This document shows, one piece after another, positions 17,379-26,671 of a stretch of 30,386 nucleotides of DNA; the first letter of the stretch is position 1; every line of letters starts with the position of its first letter. Made by a program: the position numbers and the translations under genes. Below the pieces are notes generated by a model. It saw only the letters and a program-made list of their open reading frames with translations. It was not told the DNA's origin and ran no database searches. Origin of the DNA: CALMEE01 sp041748315 (GTDB taxonomy: Bacteria; Planctomycetota; Planctomycetia; Pirellulales; Pirellulaceae); assembly GCA_041748315.1 (NCBI GenBank), contig JBGTDM010000354.1:1-30386 (forward strand), read 5' to 3'.

Positions 17379-18067
17379 ATCAGGTTGTCGAAACCGCGGA
17401 GTCCGATTGGCTCGCGACAGTCAAACGGCTCTCCATAGGCGACGCCGATGAGCCGCCCCCAGTTGGCGGCTTCATGTTGCAATTGATCGAGGAAACTCGG
17501 GTGATCTGCTTCGCGTCCGGTTACGAACTGACTGGTGTACGCTTTAATCGAATCCAATTTGGTTTCCCATTCGTGGCTAATGTCCAAGATAAATGCGGGT
17601 GTTGCCGCCAGTTTCAAATGCACGCAGTAGTAGAAATACACGCGTTTCGGATGCCAAGCTTCGCCGGCAAAATCCGTGTGGGACAATTTTGACCAGAAGC
17701 GAGCGGCTTCGACAAGTTCCGTAGCCGCTAAATGATCGGGGTGAGCGTCAACCCAGTAGGGCGCAAAGAGCCAGTCTGGCCTCGTCGCGCGAAAGACTTC
17801 GGCGAGCTTGCCACGGGTTTCCAATGTATGTTGTAAACTACGATTCGGCAGCCCAAGATTTTGTCTCCAAGCCACACCCAAAATCTCAGTCGCCTTGGCA
17901 GTCTCCTGAGCTCGTATCTCGGGCGATCCGAAGGGGGTCGGTTCGCCATCGGTTAAATCAAGAATTCCGACGCGACGACCTGCTTGAATCATTTTTACAA
18001 TCGCTCCACCCATTCCTAATTCGGCATCATCGGGATGCGGTGCGACGACGAGTATATCCAATTTCAT
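17375..18067 (-). CDS. bshB1: PIG-L family deacetylase, BshB1-like
   Basis: 230 residues from the ATG at 18067, with AGGAAGG just upstream. The zinc-site motifs of PIG-L/LmbE deacetylases are present: HPDD (11-14) and HPDH (109-112). The stretch GILDLTDGEPTPFGSPEIRA and the following ILGV...NLGLPNRSL match the pattern of BshB1, which removes the acetyl group from GlcNAc-malate in bacillithiol synthesis. No other bacillithiol gene (bshA, bshC) is in the window, so the exact substrate is not proven. It is a soluble cytoplasmic enzyme. Its stop overlaps that of apbE by 3 bp, a convergent arrangement that leaves no room for separate terminators. Confidence 0.85.
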   Translation of the reverse strand: MKLDILVVAPHPDDAELGMGGAIVKMIQAGRRVGILDLTDGEPTPFGSPEIRAQETAKATEILGVAWRQNLGLPNRSLQHTLETRGKLAEVFRATRPDWLFAPYWVDAHPDHLAATELVEAARFWSKLSHTDFAGEAWHPKRVYFYYCVHLKLAATPAFILDISHEWETKLDSIKAYTSQFVTGREADHPSFLDQLQHEAANWGRLIGVAYGEPFDCREPIGLRGFDNLI

Positions 18068-18195
18068 TGGCTTCCTTCCTTTCCAGAATGGCACAGAACG
18101 CTAGCTGAATGGCAGGCGTTCCCTGAATCAATATGGACTCGCGACAGAGAATTTGGAATCCTGCTTCTCCAATTCCTGTAAGTTGAGATAAGCAG

Positions 18196-18426
18196 ATGAA
18201 CTCCGTGCCCAATACGATCATTGCAATCCTAATCATCTTTGGAGCGATCACGCTCACCAATTTTTGCGGTTGCGCATGGCCCTTTCATCAACAGAAATCG
18301 GGCGCCTCGAATCAGCTCGAACCTGCTAAGGAACAAGATCCAAAAGGGCCTTGGACCTATATCGGCAAAGGAACCGGCTTTGATCCGCGCGCCAAAGATA
18401 TCGAACGCCGACTTGGATACGAGTGA
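18196..18426 (+). CDS. Small lipoprotein-like exported protein
   Basis: 76 residues: a hydrophobic N-terminus (~8-22) leads to TNFCGC, where a Cys could be lipidated although the box is not canonical. The mature part is short and polar and ends GFDPRAKDIERRLGYE. Similar short tails with 'G.G..P.A..IE..LG' are familiar from planctomycete hypothetical proteins, from memory. The ribosome binding site is weak. It is divergent from the deacetylase gene by 128 bp. Function unknown. Confidence 0.6.
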   Translation: MNSVPNTIIAILIIFGAITLTNFCGCAWPFHQQKSGASNQLEPAKEQDPKGPWTYIGKGTGFDPRAKDIERRLGYE

Positions 18427-18836
18427 TACGGCACACGATTTCTAATAAAAAGCCGGCAAGGTACCCTTCTTCAATCGATGCTTGCCTTCGAATAATAACC
18501 TGAACCTGATCCGTGTTTTGGGCCTCTAACTACTGACTGGGTATCGTGCAGGAATCGTTGACGTGGCTGACAAATTGAGTTTAACTAAATAGCGTCACCT
18601 GAATCGAGCCAGATTCAATAACTTCACACCCAAGCAGGCTTGACCAACACGTTAAACGCGTCATGGGCCCTATTGCGACTTCGTGTGTACTCCCAAAGCG
18701 GACGTCAGGTATGTGTTGACTCAAATTGGCATTGTGGCACATGTTCTATTGTCAACTGCTGTTCAGTCAGTTCAACAAGTATCTTTCTCGGTAGCATCTC
18801 GACGTCATCGAGTATCGAGCAGACCAGGGTTATCCA
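18427..18836. other. 410-bp intergenic stretch upstream of rtcB
   Basis: No gene is supported. A weak pair GGCAAG/CTTGCC lies near 18450-18490 without a T-run. A TTGACT at about 18717 could be a -35 box for rtcB, but no good -10 follows at 17 bases. No sigma-54 box of the kind that drives E. coli rtcBA was found. Confidence 0.4.
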
Positions 18837-20240
18837 ATGAACAAGAAACAACTCATCCAACTGGGAATTCCGGCAGATTGCGTGGCGGTTGCCGTGGAGT
18901 GTATCCAACAGGGGGCCAAAGATAAATCCTTCCGCGACAAACCGAAAAGACTGCTTCCTCAGATTGCGGCGACGCCCGAATTGTATTTGCTGCACGAACA
19001 ATTCGGCCGCTTGGCTCGGGCCGTTATGGACTTTAAACGAGAAGTTATCAATGAAACGCCGATCGAATATCGTCAGTGGGGAACGGACATTGACGAAGGA
19101 GCCATTGCGCAGATTCGCGATGCTTGCCGGTTGCCGGTATCCGTTTCTGCCGCTCTGATGCCGGACGCCCACATCGGTTACGGACTGCCGATCGGAGGCG
19201 TGCTCGCCTGTAAAGACGCGATCATTCCTTATGCGGTTGGAGTCGACATTGCGTGTCGGATGAAAATGACAATCACGGATGTTGACGTCGATTTGATTAC
19301 CGAAAACAATCCCCAATCGTGTTCGTTCCTGGACCAGGCATTGCGGCAGGGGACGAAATTTGGGACTGGCAAAAGCTATTCAACTCCATTCGATCACCGA
19401 GTTATGGACCAGGACTGGTCAATCACTGTGGTCACTCGAACGAACAAGGATCGGGCCTGGTCACAACTTGGGACGAGCGGTTCCGGAAACCATTTTGCTG
19501 AATGGGGTGTGGTCGAACTTTTTACTGCGGAGTTGGGAATCCCATCCGGACAATATGTAGCGCTGCTGAGTCATAGTGGGAGCCGAGGCACGGGCGCGGC
19601 GGTTTGCCAACGCTACAGCGATATCGCCCGCAAATCCGTCCCGCAGCGGATTCGCGATGACAAACAGTTGCGTCACCTTGCTTGGCTTTCGATTGAATCG
19701 CAAGAGGGGCAGGAATACTGGCGCGCGATGAACTTGATGGGTGATTATGCATCCGCCAATCATGAAATTATTCACAATCAAGTGACCCACATGGCGGGCG
19801 CATTAGCCTTGGCGACTGTCGAGAATCATCACAACTTTGCCTGGATGGAACAACATAACTGTGAGCAAGTGTTCGTTCATCGTAAGGGAGCGACACCCGC
19901 CGGACCTGGCGATCTGGGAGTTATTCCGGGAACCATGGCCGACTCAGCTTTTATTGTGCGAGGCAAGGGGAACGCCGGAAGCTTGCATTCAGCGAGCCAC
20001 GGGGCAGGACGGCGAATGTCCCGTCAAGCAGCAATGAAGCAATTTAACTGGTCGGATTGGCGGAGGCGCTTGAGCGAAAAGAATGTACGACTGTTGGCCG
20101 GGGGGCTAGACGAAGTCCCCGGGGCCTACAAAAACATCCATGAAGTCATGGCTGCCCAGTCGGACCTCGTCGACATCATTGGTGAGTTCTTCCCCCGCAT
20201 CGTGATGATGTGTGGAGACGGAAGTCGCGCGGAAGATTAA
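18837..20240 (+). CDS. rtcB: RNA-splicing ligase RtcB
   Basis: 467 residues, ATG at 18837. RtcB joins 2',3'-cyclic phosphate (via 3'-phosphate) to 5'-OH RNA ends with GTP and Mn2+. All key elements are readable: MPDAHIGYGLPIGG (108-121), the metal pair D137/C140 in GVDIAC, GNHF (His 219), SHSGSRG (His 246), ENHHNFAW (His 331/332) and ASHGAGR, whose His 388 is the expected GMP-attachment residue. Length is near that of archaeal and eukaryotic enzymes and longer than E. coli RtcB. There is no archease, rtcA or rtcR neighbour. It would act in tRNA repair or RNA healing in the cytoplasm. A shared hairpin separates it from the convergent M16 gene. Confidence 0.95.
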   Translation: MNKKQLIQLGIPADCVAVAVECIQQGAKDKSFRDKPKRLLPQIAATPELYLLHEQFGRLARAVMDFKREVINETPIEYRQWGTDIDEGAIAQIRDACRLPVSVSAALMPDAHIGYGLPIGGVLACKDAIIPYAVGVDIACRMKMTITDVDVDLITENNPQSCSFLDQALRQGTKFGTGKSYSTPFDHRVMDQDWSITVVTRTNKDRAWSQLGTSGSGNHFAEWGVVELFTAELGIPSGQYVALLSHSGSRGTGAAVCQRYSDIARKSVPQRIRDDKQLRHLAWLSIESQEGQEYWRAMNLMGDYASANHEIIHNQVTHMAGALALATVENHHNFAWMEQHNCEQVFVHRKGATPAGPGDLGVIPGTMADSAFIVRGKGNAGSLHSASHGAGRRMSRQAAMKQFNWSDWRRRLSEKNVRLLAGGLDEVPGAYKNIHEVMAAQSDLVDIIGEFFPRIVMMCGDGSRAED

Positions 20241-20244
20241 AATT

Positions 20245-20272
20245 GCCGGTCATCCGATTTCAGATGACCGGC
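20245..20272. terminator. Hairpin between convergent rtcB and M16 genes
   Basis: GCCGGTCATC (20245-20254) pairs perfectly with GATGACCGGC (20263-20272) around eight bases. T-runs are poor on both strands (AATTTTAAT on the minus side), so termination may be weak, but the position between two facing genes suits a bidirectional terminator. Confidence 0.7.
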
Positions 20273-20301
20273 GATTTCATTGACCTTAGTAAATCGTTCA
20301 A

Positions 20302-23103
20302 TCATTCCCGCGACGGATCGTCGGATTCGCCTCTGATATTGCCACTTGAGTCGTCGTCCGATTGATCATCTGAGTTATCATCAGTCGATTCGAAATCACC
20401 AGCGGTCACAATGATCAGTTCGTCGAGCTTCAAAATCTGCCGCAATGCTTCGTCGACTTGTTGTTTGGTCAAGCTGGAGATCTGCGAATCCCGCACTGCC
20501 TCAAAATTCATATCACGACCCGTGGTCAACTGTTCACGCAGCGATTGAGCGAGGTTGGAATCATTAGCGCGTCCTCCTTTGCGTTGCTCCAGGTAACTAG
20601 CTTTGGCATTTTCTAGTTCGTCACCGAGAACGCCGCTATCCAGCAACAACTGTGCTTCCTCGGCAATCGTGTTGACGACTTGTTCGGTCACGTCGGGTTT
20701 GCACATGGCAAACATCAGCATCAGGGCACGATCGTCTTCACTGTCGGCCATCATCATTGATGCAACCGCATACGACAATCCGTCCTTTTTCCGGACTCGA
20801 TCGGCCAATCGCGAAGAGAGCGGACCACCTCCCAAAATATAGTTGCCAATCGTGGCCGGAATATAGTTCGGATGATCATCACGCATCGGAATGGAACGTC
20901 CAGAAACATAGACTGCGTTTTGTTTATCCGGAGTTTGGATCGTAATCCGCTCGCCGGGTACCTTGACATCAACTGGGTTCTCAATGCGTTGATAAGGTTG
21001 GCGACTAACCCAGCCCTCAAAGATTTTCTCGACGCGGGGAAGGATTTCCCCCGGTTCGAAATCACCGACGATTGCCAACTCACCATGTTGCCCATTGAGA
21101 AACTCCGTATAAACGCGTCGGACAGAATCCAAACTGCAGTTTTTATACCGCTCGATCAGTTCCTCCAGGGAAGGAACGTACCGAACATTATCGGGCGGAT
21201 AGGGGGCGAGTTTTCTTTGTAGCGCCATAATTGCGAGCGATTGTGGCTCTGACAATTGCGATTCGATCTGAGTGATTTGCTGCGTTTTGACGACGTCGAA
21301 CTCATTTTCATCGAGTGCTGGATTCCTCAGAATTTCACCCAGCAATTCGATTGCCTGACCGAGGAATTCACGGCGCGAACTGAGCGTAATGGTGAGTGAA
21401 CCATTTTCCCCACTCAAGGCGATCGAGGTGCGAATTTCGTCCAGTTTTTCTTCGAGTTGCTCGTAGGTCATGGACGCGGTTCCGCGCCTCATGAGCATAG
21501 GTAAAAATGATGATGCGGTCGTCAACGGAGTCAAGCTCTGCTCGTCGCCATAATGAATTACGGTGTTCAGGTAAACACGCTCTCCACGTGTCTTTTTGGG
21601 AAGGACGGCAAATTTGAAGCCGCTGGTGAATACACCCCGCTCCGTTCTAAGTTCAATATTTTCCGGCGTCGGTTCGAACTGTTCACCAGCAACGATCTTG
21701 GCTCGACCGGTGTAATCGACAACGTATTGCGAAGCATCTTTGACAATCGGAAGAGTTGCCCGAACAGGGTTGTCGGTAGGAATGAACTTGCCAAGTGTGC
21801 GGTTGCTGGAGATAAGATATTTTTTGGCCACCTGCTGCACCTGATCGGGGGTTACCTTTTCCAGTCGATCGCGATGCAAAAAGAACAAGCGCCAGTCGCC
21901 ATAGGCTCGCCATTCACTCAGATTGACGGCGAGTTGACTGGAGTTTGCGAAAAGATTTTCGCCCGCCTTCAACCGACTCTGTACCGCCCGATTAACTTCC
22001 GTTTCCGTGACGCCCGTTGCTTCAATCGATTCGATCGATTCAATCAAGAGTGCCTCAACGTCTTCCATGGAACTTTTGGCAGCCAATTCAACCCCGGCAA
22101 GCAGAATACCAGGATCATGAGTTCCAAACCCCATTGAGAAAACACGAGACGCTTTCTTTGATTCAACGATGGATTTATAGAGACGTCCTCCAGGTTCCAT
22201 ACCGATAATATCACCCAGGACTTGCAGGGCTGCGTACTCTGGATGCGACGCTGGAGGAATGTGATAGGCGACTCCGATTAATGCGACGTCTCCCACACGG
22301 CGTAACACGACGCTACGCTCACCATCCTGCGGCGGCTCTTCAGTGTAGGTTCGATTGAGTTCTCGCTCGGGAAGAGGAAGTGAACCCAAATATTTTTCTG
22401 CGAATTCAAGCGCCTTATGCTGATCGAATTGACCAGCAACGACGACCATGATGTTATCCGGCTGATAATGTTGTCGGTAGAAAGCGTGCAGGTTCTCGAT
22501 GGGTACGCGTTCGATGTCGCTGCGATTGCCAATGGTCGATTTTCCGTAGTTGTGCCACTCGAACGCAACGGCCATCATACGTTGCATGAGAATTTGAATC
22601 GGCGAGTTCTCACCAATTTCAAACTCATTGCGAACGACCGTCATTTCCGACATGAGGTCTTCGCGCTTGATCGTTGAATTAATGAGTCGATCAGCTTCCA
22701 TATGCAACAGGAACTCTAAATTATCATCACTTGCAGGAAGCGTCGAATAATAGTTCGTGCGGTCATACCAGGTCGTACCGTTCATGTTGAGAACGCCACG
22801 ATCCTTCAACAGTTTGGGAATGTCATGGTGGGTAGGCGTACCTTTAAACAGCATGTGTTCTAACAAATGAGCCATTCCCGTTTCCCCGTATCCCTCGTGC
22901 CGAGAACCGACTAACACAGTCATATTCACTGTGATCTGCGGCTTCGAATCGTCAGGAAATAACAACAACTGGACGCCATTGGTAAGCCGGTATTCGGTAA
23001 TCCCTTCAATCTCGGTAATTTTTTTTGTCTGTTGTGAAAATAGGCAAACGGGTAACAGCACCGGTAGGAAAAACAATGACAAATAGATAAATTTGATGCG
23101 CAT
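20302..23103 (-). CDS. Exported zinc protease, M16 (insulinase-like) family with two M16 units
   Basis: 933 residues from the ATG at 23103 (GAGAAG 10 bases upstream); an ATG six codons earlier is possible. A Sec signal covers residues 1-24. The active site is the inverted zinc motif HLLEH (79-83) with Glu160 at the expected spacing (HxxEH-76-E). A second M16 unit from ~450 on lacks the motif and ends near IVTAGDFE, as in the two-half pitrilysin-type proteins that form a clamshell. The last ~30 residues are a disordered acidic tail rich in Asp and Ser. It should degrade peptides in the periplasm. It stands alone, divergent from the nitroreductase gene. Confidence 0.93.
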   Translation of the reverse strand: MRIKFIYLSLFFLPVLLPVCLFSQQTKKITEIEGITEYRLTNGVQLLLFPDDSKPQITVNMTVLVGSRHEGYGETGMAHLLEHMLFKGTPTHHDIPKLLKDRGVLNMNGTTWYDRTNYYSTLPASDDNLEFLLHMEADRLINSTIKREDLMSEMTVVRNEFEIGENSPIQILMQRMMAVAFEWHNYGKSTIGNRSDIERVPIENLHAFYRQHYQPDNIMVVVAGQFDQHKALEFAEKYLGSLPLPERELNRTYTEEPPQDGERSVVLRRVGDVALIGVAYHIPPASHPEYAALQVLGDIIGMEPGGRLYKSIVESKKASRVFSMGFGTHDPGILLAGVELAAKSSMEDVEALLIESIESIEATGVTETEVNRAVQSRLKAGENLFANSSQLAVNLSEWRAYGDWRLFFLHRDRLEKVTPDQVQQVAKKYLISSNRTLGKFIPTDNPVRATLPIVKDASQYVVDYTGRAKIVAGEQFEPTPENIELRTERGVFTSGFKFAVLPKKTRGERVYLNTVIHYGDEQSLTPLTTASSFLPMLMRRGTASMTYEQLEEKLDEIRTSIALSGENGSLTITLSSRREFLGQAIELLGEILRNPALDENEFDVVKTQQITQIESQLSEPQSLAIMALQRKLAPYPPDNVRYVPSLEELIERYKNCSLDSVRRVYTEFLNGQHGELAIVGDFEPGEILPRVEKIFEGWVSRQPYQRIENPVDVKVPGERITIQTPDKQNAVYVSGRSIPMRDDHPNYIPATIGNYILGGGPLSSRLADRVRKKDGLSYAVASMMMADSEDDRALMLMFAMCKPDVTEQVVNTIAEEAQLLLDSGVLGDELENAKASYLEQRKGGRANDSNLAQSLREQLTTGRDMNFEAVRDSQISSLTKQQVDEALRQILKLDELIIVTAGDFESTDDNSDDQSDDDSSGNIRGESDDPSRE

Positions 23104-23259
23104 GTGACTTTTGCTTCTCATTAGAATGGGCAGGCGGGTGCATTGAGTTGAATATTCAATAGCCTTTGGATTTTAGCAGCTTTGGGCTCATTCGTCAGGT
23201 GGGAGTCGGCTTGCTCCCGGTCACCTTTCTTATCAATTGATTTGAATCCACAGGACTGC

Positions 23260-23928
23260 ATGGCGGATTACCAGACATATCACACTGTTCGAGATATTAT
23301 CCAGCGACGAAAAACGACCAAGGTTTTTGCTGTCAACGATGGCAATGTGTTACCTGAACTAGACGTCAATCGCAGCAACCGCTTCGATCGAATGATGCTG
23401 GAATGTATTGCCGCCGCTGGAATGGCACCATTCCATTATGCGCGGAAGGCCAATGGAGTTCCCGAGCCATGGCGATTCTACCAGTTGAAACAATCGCGTT
23501 GCCGCCAGTTAGCTGATGAACTGCCTGCTATCGTGACGTTTCCGGTTGGAAGGGTTCCGGAATTATTGAAAGGGTGCGATTGCTTAGTTCTTGTCACCTG
23601 GATTCCGCAAAATCTTGAAAAGGGCGGGGATTTGGATCCCAATAAACTAGCACAGGTTAACGAAGAGCATTTGGCGGCGACATCAGCCGCTGTCCAAAAT
23701 TTGCTGTTGCTTTGCGAATCGCTGGGTTGGTCCAGCTATTGGGCGAGTGGTGGTGTATTAAATAACTCCGCGGTGTTTGATCGGCTGGAAATTTGTCGAT
23801 CGGAAAAACTATGCGCGGCGGTGTTTGTCCAATACGAGTTGGCAACCGATACGAATTTTGAACGATTGCCCGGAAAGCAACGGAGCAGCCGAACGCAAAT
23901 GAACTGTTGGACAAAAATCATTGAATAG
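23260..23928 (+). CDS. Nitroreductase-family protein
   Basis: 222 residues from the ATG at 23260, with AGGA 6 bases before it; the open frame reaches back to 23182 without a better start. The N-terminal RRKTTKVF, the helix MMLECIAAAGMAPFHYARK and the later AAVQNLLLLCESLGWSSYWASG are characteristic of the FMN-binding nitroreductase fold, with the 'AA..N..L.....G....W.sG' segment near the flavin. These enzymes use NAD(P)H to reduce nitro groups, quinones or flavins in the cytoplasm. The divergence is enough that the true substrate is unclear. It is a single gene, divergent from the M16 protease. Confidence 0.82.
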   Translation: MADYQTYHTVRDIIQRRKTTKVFAVNDGNVLPELDVNRSNRFDRMMLECIAAAGMAPFHYARKANGVPEPWRFYQLKQSRCRQLADELPAIVTFPVGRVPELLKGCDCLVLVTWIPQNLEKGGDLDPNKLAQVNEEHLAATSAAVQNLLLLCESLGWSSYWASGGVLNNSAVFDRLEICRSEKLCAAVFVQYELATDTNFERLPGKQRSSRTQMNCWTKIIE

Positions 23929-24161
23929 TGTTTGCTAAACGACCTCTTTGATCGACAGCCATCGTCTGCGTTACAATTTCCCCGGCTTGCCTAAACCAAG
24001 GATTTGAAGCCCAATTGCGTCGTTACCGCGGAAAAACTTCAAAATTGTGAACGAACCGGTAGCAATTGTTCGCCAACCTGAAATAATGAATTTAGCAAGA
24101 GTAGAAGTTTCGTGAGCCCAATGGCTCGTATTTTCACATTTTCTTTGGGAGATTTTTGACA

Positions 24162-24320
24162 ATGAAAAAACTTGGTGCATTGATAATTATGTTGAGTGCC
24201 GTCAGCTTGGTTTTTTTCCCGGGTTGTACCCCTAATGACACTGGTAATACTGGTGGAACTACAGGAACAACTGACAGTGGCGACACTGGCACTGGCTCGG
24301 GCACAACCGACGACAAATAA
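24162..24320 (+). CDS. 52-residue secreted Gly/Thr-rich lipoprotein-like peptide
   Basis: ATG at 24162 with GGGAG about 10 bases upstream. Residues 1-21 (MKKLGALIIMLSAVSLVFFP) form a signal, and Cys22 in FPGCTP could be lipidated, although Pro at -2 is unusual. The rest is a repetitive Thr-Gly-Asp tail (TGNTGGTTGTTDSGDTGTGS) ending TTDDK, probably disordered and surface-exposed. A strong terminator 80 bp downstream shows that it is its own transcription unit. Function unknown; such tiny lipoproteins recur in planctomycetes. Confidence 0.75.
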   Translation: MKKLGALIIMLSAVSLVFFPGCTPNDTGNTGGTTGTTDSGDTGTGSGTTDDK

Positions 24321-24400
24321 ATCGAAATCCGGAACAATGAAAACTAGGCCAGATAAATTGGGTTTAGCTTCCGTTGTTTAAGGTTTTGTTCAAACAAATT

Positions 24401-24430
24401 GGCGGCTCGACGGGAGCCGCCTTTTTTTTT
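24401..24430 (+). terminator. Strong intrinsic terminator after the small lipoprotein gene
   Basis: GGCGGCTC (24401-24408) pairs with GAGCCGCC (24414-24421) around five bases, followed by nine Ts. It ends the transcript of the 52-residue gene. From here to 24594 no gene is convincingly supported. Confidence 0.92.
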
Positions 24431-24594
24431 GCAATCCAAACGTTTGTACTCGTGAATTCACGAGGAACCCCTTCAATATCCCTGGCAAAACACAGGAAAT
24501 TGTCTTGGCTGGTGAAAACCCAGATGGGGAATTCGATGACAAGGCCATCAGACGATCGGCAATACAAACCAATACGTTGAACGAGGGCTGCGAA

Positions 24595-26607
24595 CTATGT
24601 TTCGCCCTTAAGTTGTCCAGCAACAACTGGAGGCACGGGACAATCGAGCGATTCCGAGATTGCGCGAAATAATTCTGCCTCTTCAACCGTCACCTTTCCG
24701 TCGTGGATAATCGCCTGGGCTGCGGCCAATAAGACTTGCTTTTTGATCGATGGCGAAGCGGCGGCAATCCGATCAAGCGACTCGGCCAAAGTGTTGTTGG
24801 TGAATTTCAGAGACTGCAACTGTTTGGCACTCCCCCACGGTTGCTTCAAAACGTTCATGGCTGCGGCATATGCACCTGCGGCTTCGTTTTCATCTTGATG
24901 TCCAGCTTTTACTAATACGCCAATCACAATCATGATTTCAGATTGCAATGCGTAAATACTATTGAACTTCATCGGAGCGACGGTTTTGTGACCGAAATGT
25001 CGATCCAAATGGACGATTAAATGATGTTGCAAAAAGAACTCGAACAGACTGACCTTGCTATCGGCGACGACAAGATCTTCAATTGCCTTGCGAAACGTTG
25101 CGTATTGGTTGGCAGAGATTCCAACCAAAGTCCCTTGCATAATCTCAAATACGGGCAATCGAAACTGAGCTGGCAATTTCGCAACTTCGATAAGCAACTC
25201 TCGCGTTGCTTGTTCCGTTCCCGCACCTTCATGCTGACGAATGATTTCAAGCTGCCGTTCCTGAGCCTGATCGCCCCCGGCATTAATCACAATCGCGAAG
25301 GCCAAGCACCGCGCAGAGTAGGCATCGCGAGCCGCTTGTGCAATCGATTCAGGCAGGGATTCTACCAAAGCCTGTGAGTATTCGGCATCCTCGTCGGTTG
25401 GTAATCCGATTGCAGCAATCACCATCACCGGGTCGATCGGAAATCGGCTGCCTGCCTCGCCAGGGGTAAAAATGCCTCCGAAACCGCCGGGTGTGATCAG
25501 CGGCGGCTTCAACGACTGAGACTTTGCTTTTGTCGATTTGCGCGGTTTTTTTTCTGCAAGAATTGTCCCTGTCTTCCGATTGCGCAAATACTCTTTAAAG
25601 TCGCCGCTAAACCGCGGATCAATCGCTTTGATGCGGCGCTCCAATGGTGGGTGAGTTGACAACCATCCGAATAATTGTTGGCGGAACATATTGGCAAAGA
25701 ACATATGGCTGGCGACTTCAGCCTGAGGGGCCGTGACTTGACTTCCGACAACGCTGGCACCAATCATCTTGAGTGCCCCGCCAATGCCTTCCGGGTTGCG
25801 AGTGAATTGCACCGCGGAGGCGTCCGCCAAATACTCGCGTTGACGGGAAACCGAAGCCTTAATAACGCGCGCAAAAAACAATCCGATACTGCCAAAAACC
25901 AACAACGCAACGGCGACGATCAAGATGACCGGTAGGCCTTTATTATCACGGCTCGATCCGCGGAAATGCGACGCTCGTAAAATGAAATATCCAATTAATG
26001 CAAGAAGCTGAATTCCATGCAATATGCCGATTAACCGGATACTCATTCGCATGTCGCCGTTCAAAATGTGGCTGAACTCATGGGCAATCACCCCCTGTAA
26101 CTCATCCCGATTGAGCTGCTCGATCGTTCCCCGGTTCACACCGATCACGGCATCATCGACTGTGTAACCAGCAGCAAATGCATTGATCCCCGGTTCAGCA
26201 TCAAGTACAAACACCGGGGGAACGGGCGTTCCAGCCGCCAAGGCCATCTCCTCCACAACGTTAAGTATCCGGCGCTCCATCGGATCCGTTGAGTTCGGTT
26301 GCAGCCGTCGTCCTCCGAGTTGCGAGGCCACCGTGTTCCCGCCACCGCTTAGCTCTGCCACTTTATAGGCGGTCCCGCCCCCGACGACGGTTAACACCGA
26401 CAAGCTGACAATCAACAGCACCGGAATGTCGATTACCGCCCAATTGATATCCGGCTGCGGCATTTCTGACACTGAAGAATTAAATTTGAGCGCAAGGACG
26501 ACAACTAGATAGATTCCGACTATCATTGCGACCACTGCTAAAACGAAATAGAACACCAGCCATTTCGTCTTTCTCCGCGCAAGGTCTTGACTGGCAAAAA
26601 AATCCAC
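24595..26607 (-). CDS. Membrane M48 (HtpX-like) metalloprotease with C-terminal helical extension
   Basis: 670 residues with a GTG start at 26607. TM helices lie at ~15-40 and ~58-78, with two more at ~191-212 and ~226-249. The zinc motif HEFSH is at 176-180 and the third ligand Glu258 is in REYLADA, the standard M48 pattern. The protease part ends near THPPLERRIKAIDP (~350). A Lys/Ser linker is followed by ~300 residues of helices; the last part (IKKQVLLAAAQAIIHDGKVTVEEAELFRAI) looks like a TerB/tellurite-resistance-type helical domain. HtpX-type proteases remove damaged membrane proteins. It follows lemA by 64 bp on the same strand, a well-known LemA + M48 pairing. Confidence 0.92.
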   Translation of the reverse strand: MDFFASQDLARRKTKWLVFYFVLAVVAMIVGIYLVVVLALKFNSSVSEMPQPDINWAVIDIPVLLIVSLSVLTVVGGGTAYKVAELSGGGNTVASQLGGRRLQPNSTDPMERRILNVVEEMALAAGTPVPPVFVLDAEPGINAFAAGYTVDDAVIGVNRGTIEQLNRDELQGVIAHEFSHILNGDMRMSIRLIGILHGIQLLALIGYFILRASHFRGSSRDNKGLPVILIVAVALLVFGSIGLFFARVIKASVSRQREYLADASAVQFTRNPEGIGGALKMIGASVVGSQVTAPQAEVASHMFFANMFRQQLFGWLSTHPPLERRIKAIDPRFSGDFKEYLRNRKTGTILAEKKPRKSTKAKSQSLKPPLITPGGFGGIFTPGEAGSRFPIDPVMVIAAIGLPTDEDAEYSQALVESLPESIAQAARDAYSARCLAFAIVINAGGDQAQERQLEIIRQHEGAGTEQATRELLIEVAKLPAQFRLPVFEIMQGTLVGISANQYATFRKAIEDLVVADSKVSLFEFFLQHHLIVHLDRHFGHKTVAPMKFNSIYALQSEIMIVIGVLVKAGHQDENEAAGAYAAAMNVLKQPWGSAKQLQSLKFTNNTLAESLDRIAAASPSIKKQVLLAAAQAIIHDGKVTVEEAELFRAISESLDCPVPPVVAGQLKGET

Positions 26608-26671
26608 GCCTGTTCAATCTCCAAGGGCCACGTCTGTCATCCAGTTTCCAAATCCTCAGGATCGAGCTATT

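Noticed and set aside
18717..18760. Possible sigma-54 promoter upstream of rtcB (TTGGCATTGTGGCAC)
   Set aside because: The GG and GC elements are not at the required spacing and no TTGC box follows.
24364..24567. 67-codon minus-strand frame downstream of the M48 protease gene
   Set aside because: It needs a TTG start, runs through the antisense of a strong terminator and shows no recognised family, although its composition is fairly protein-like.
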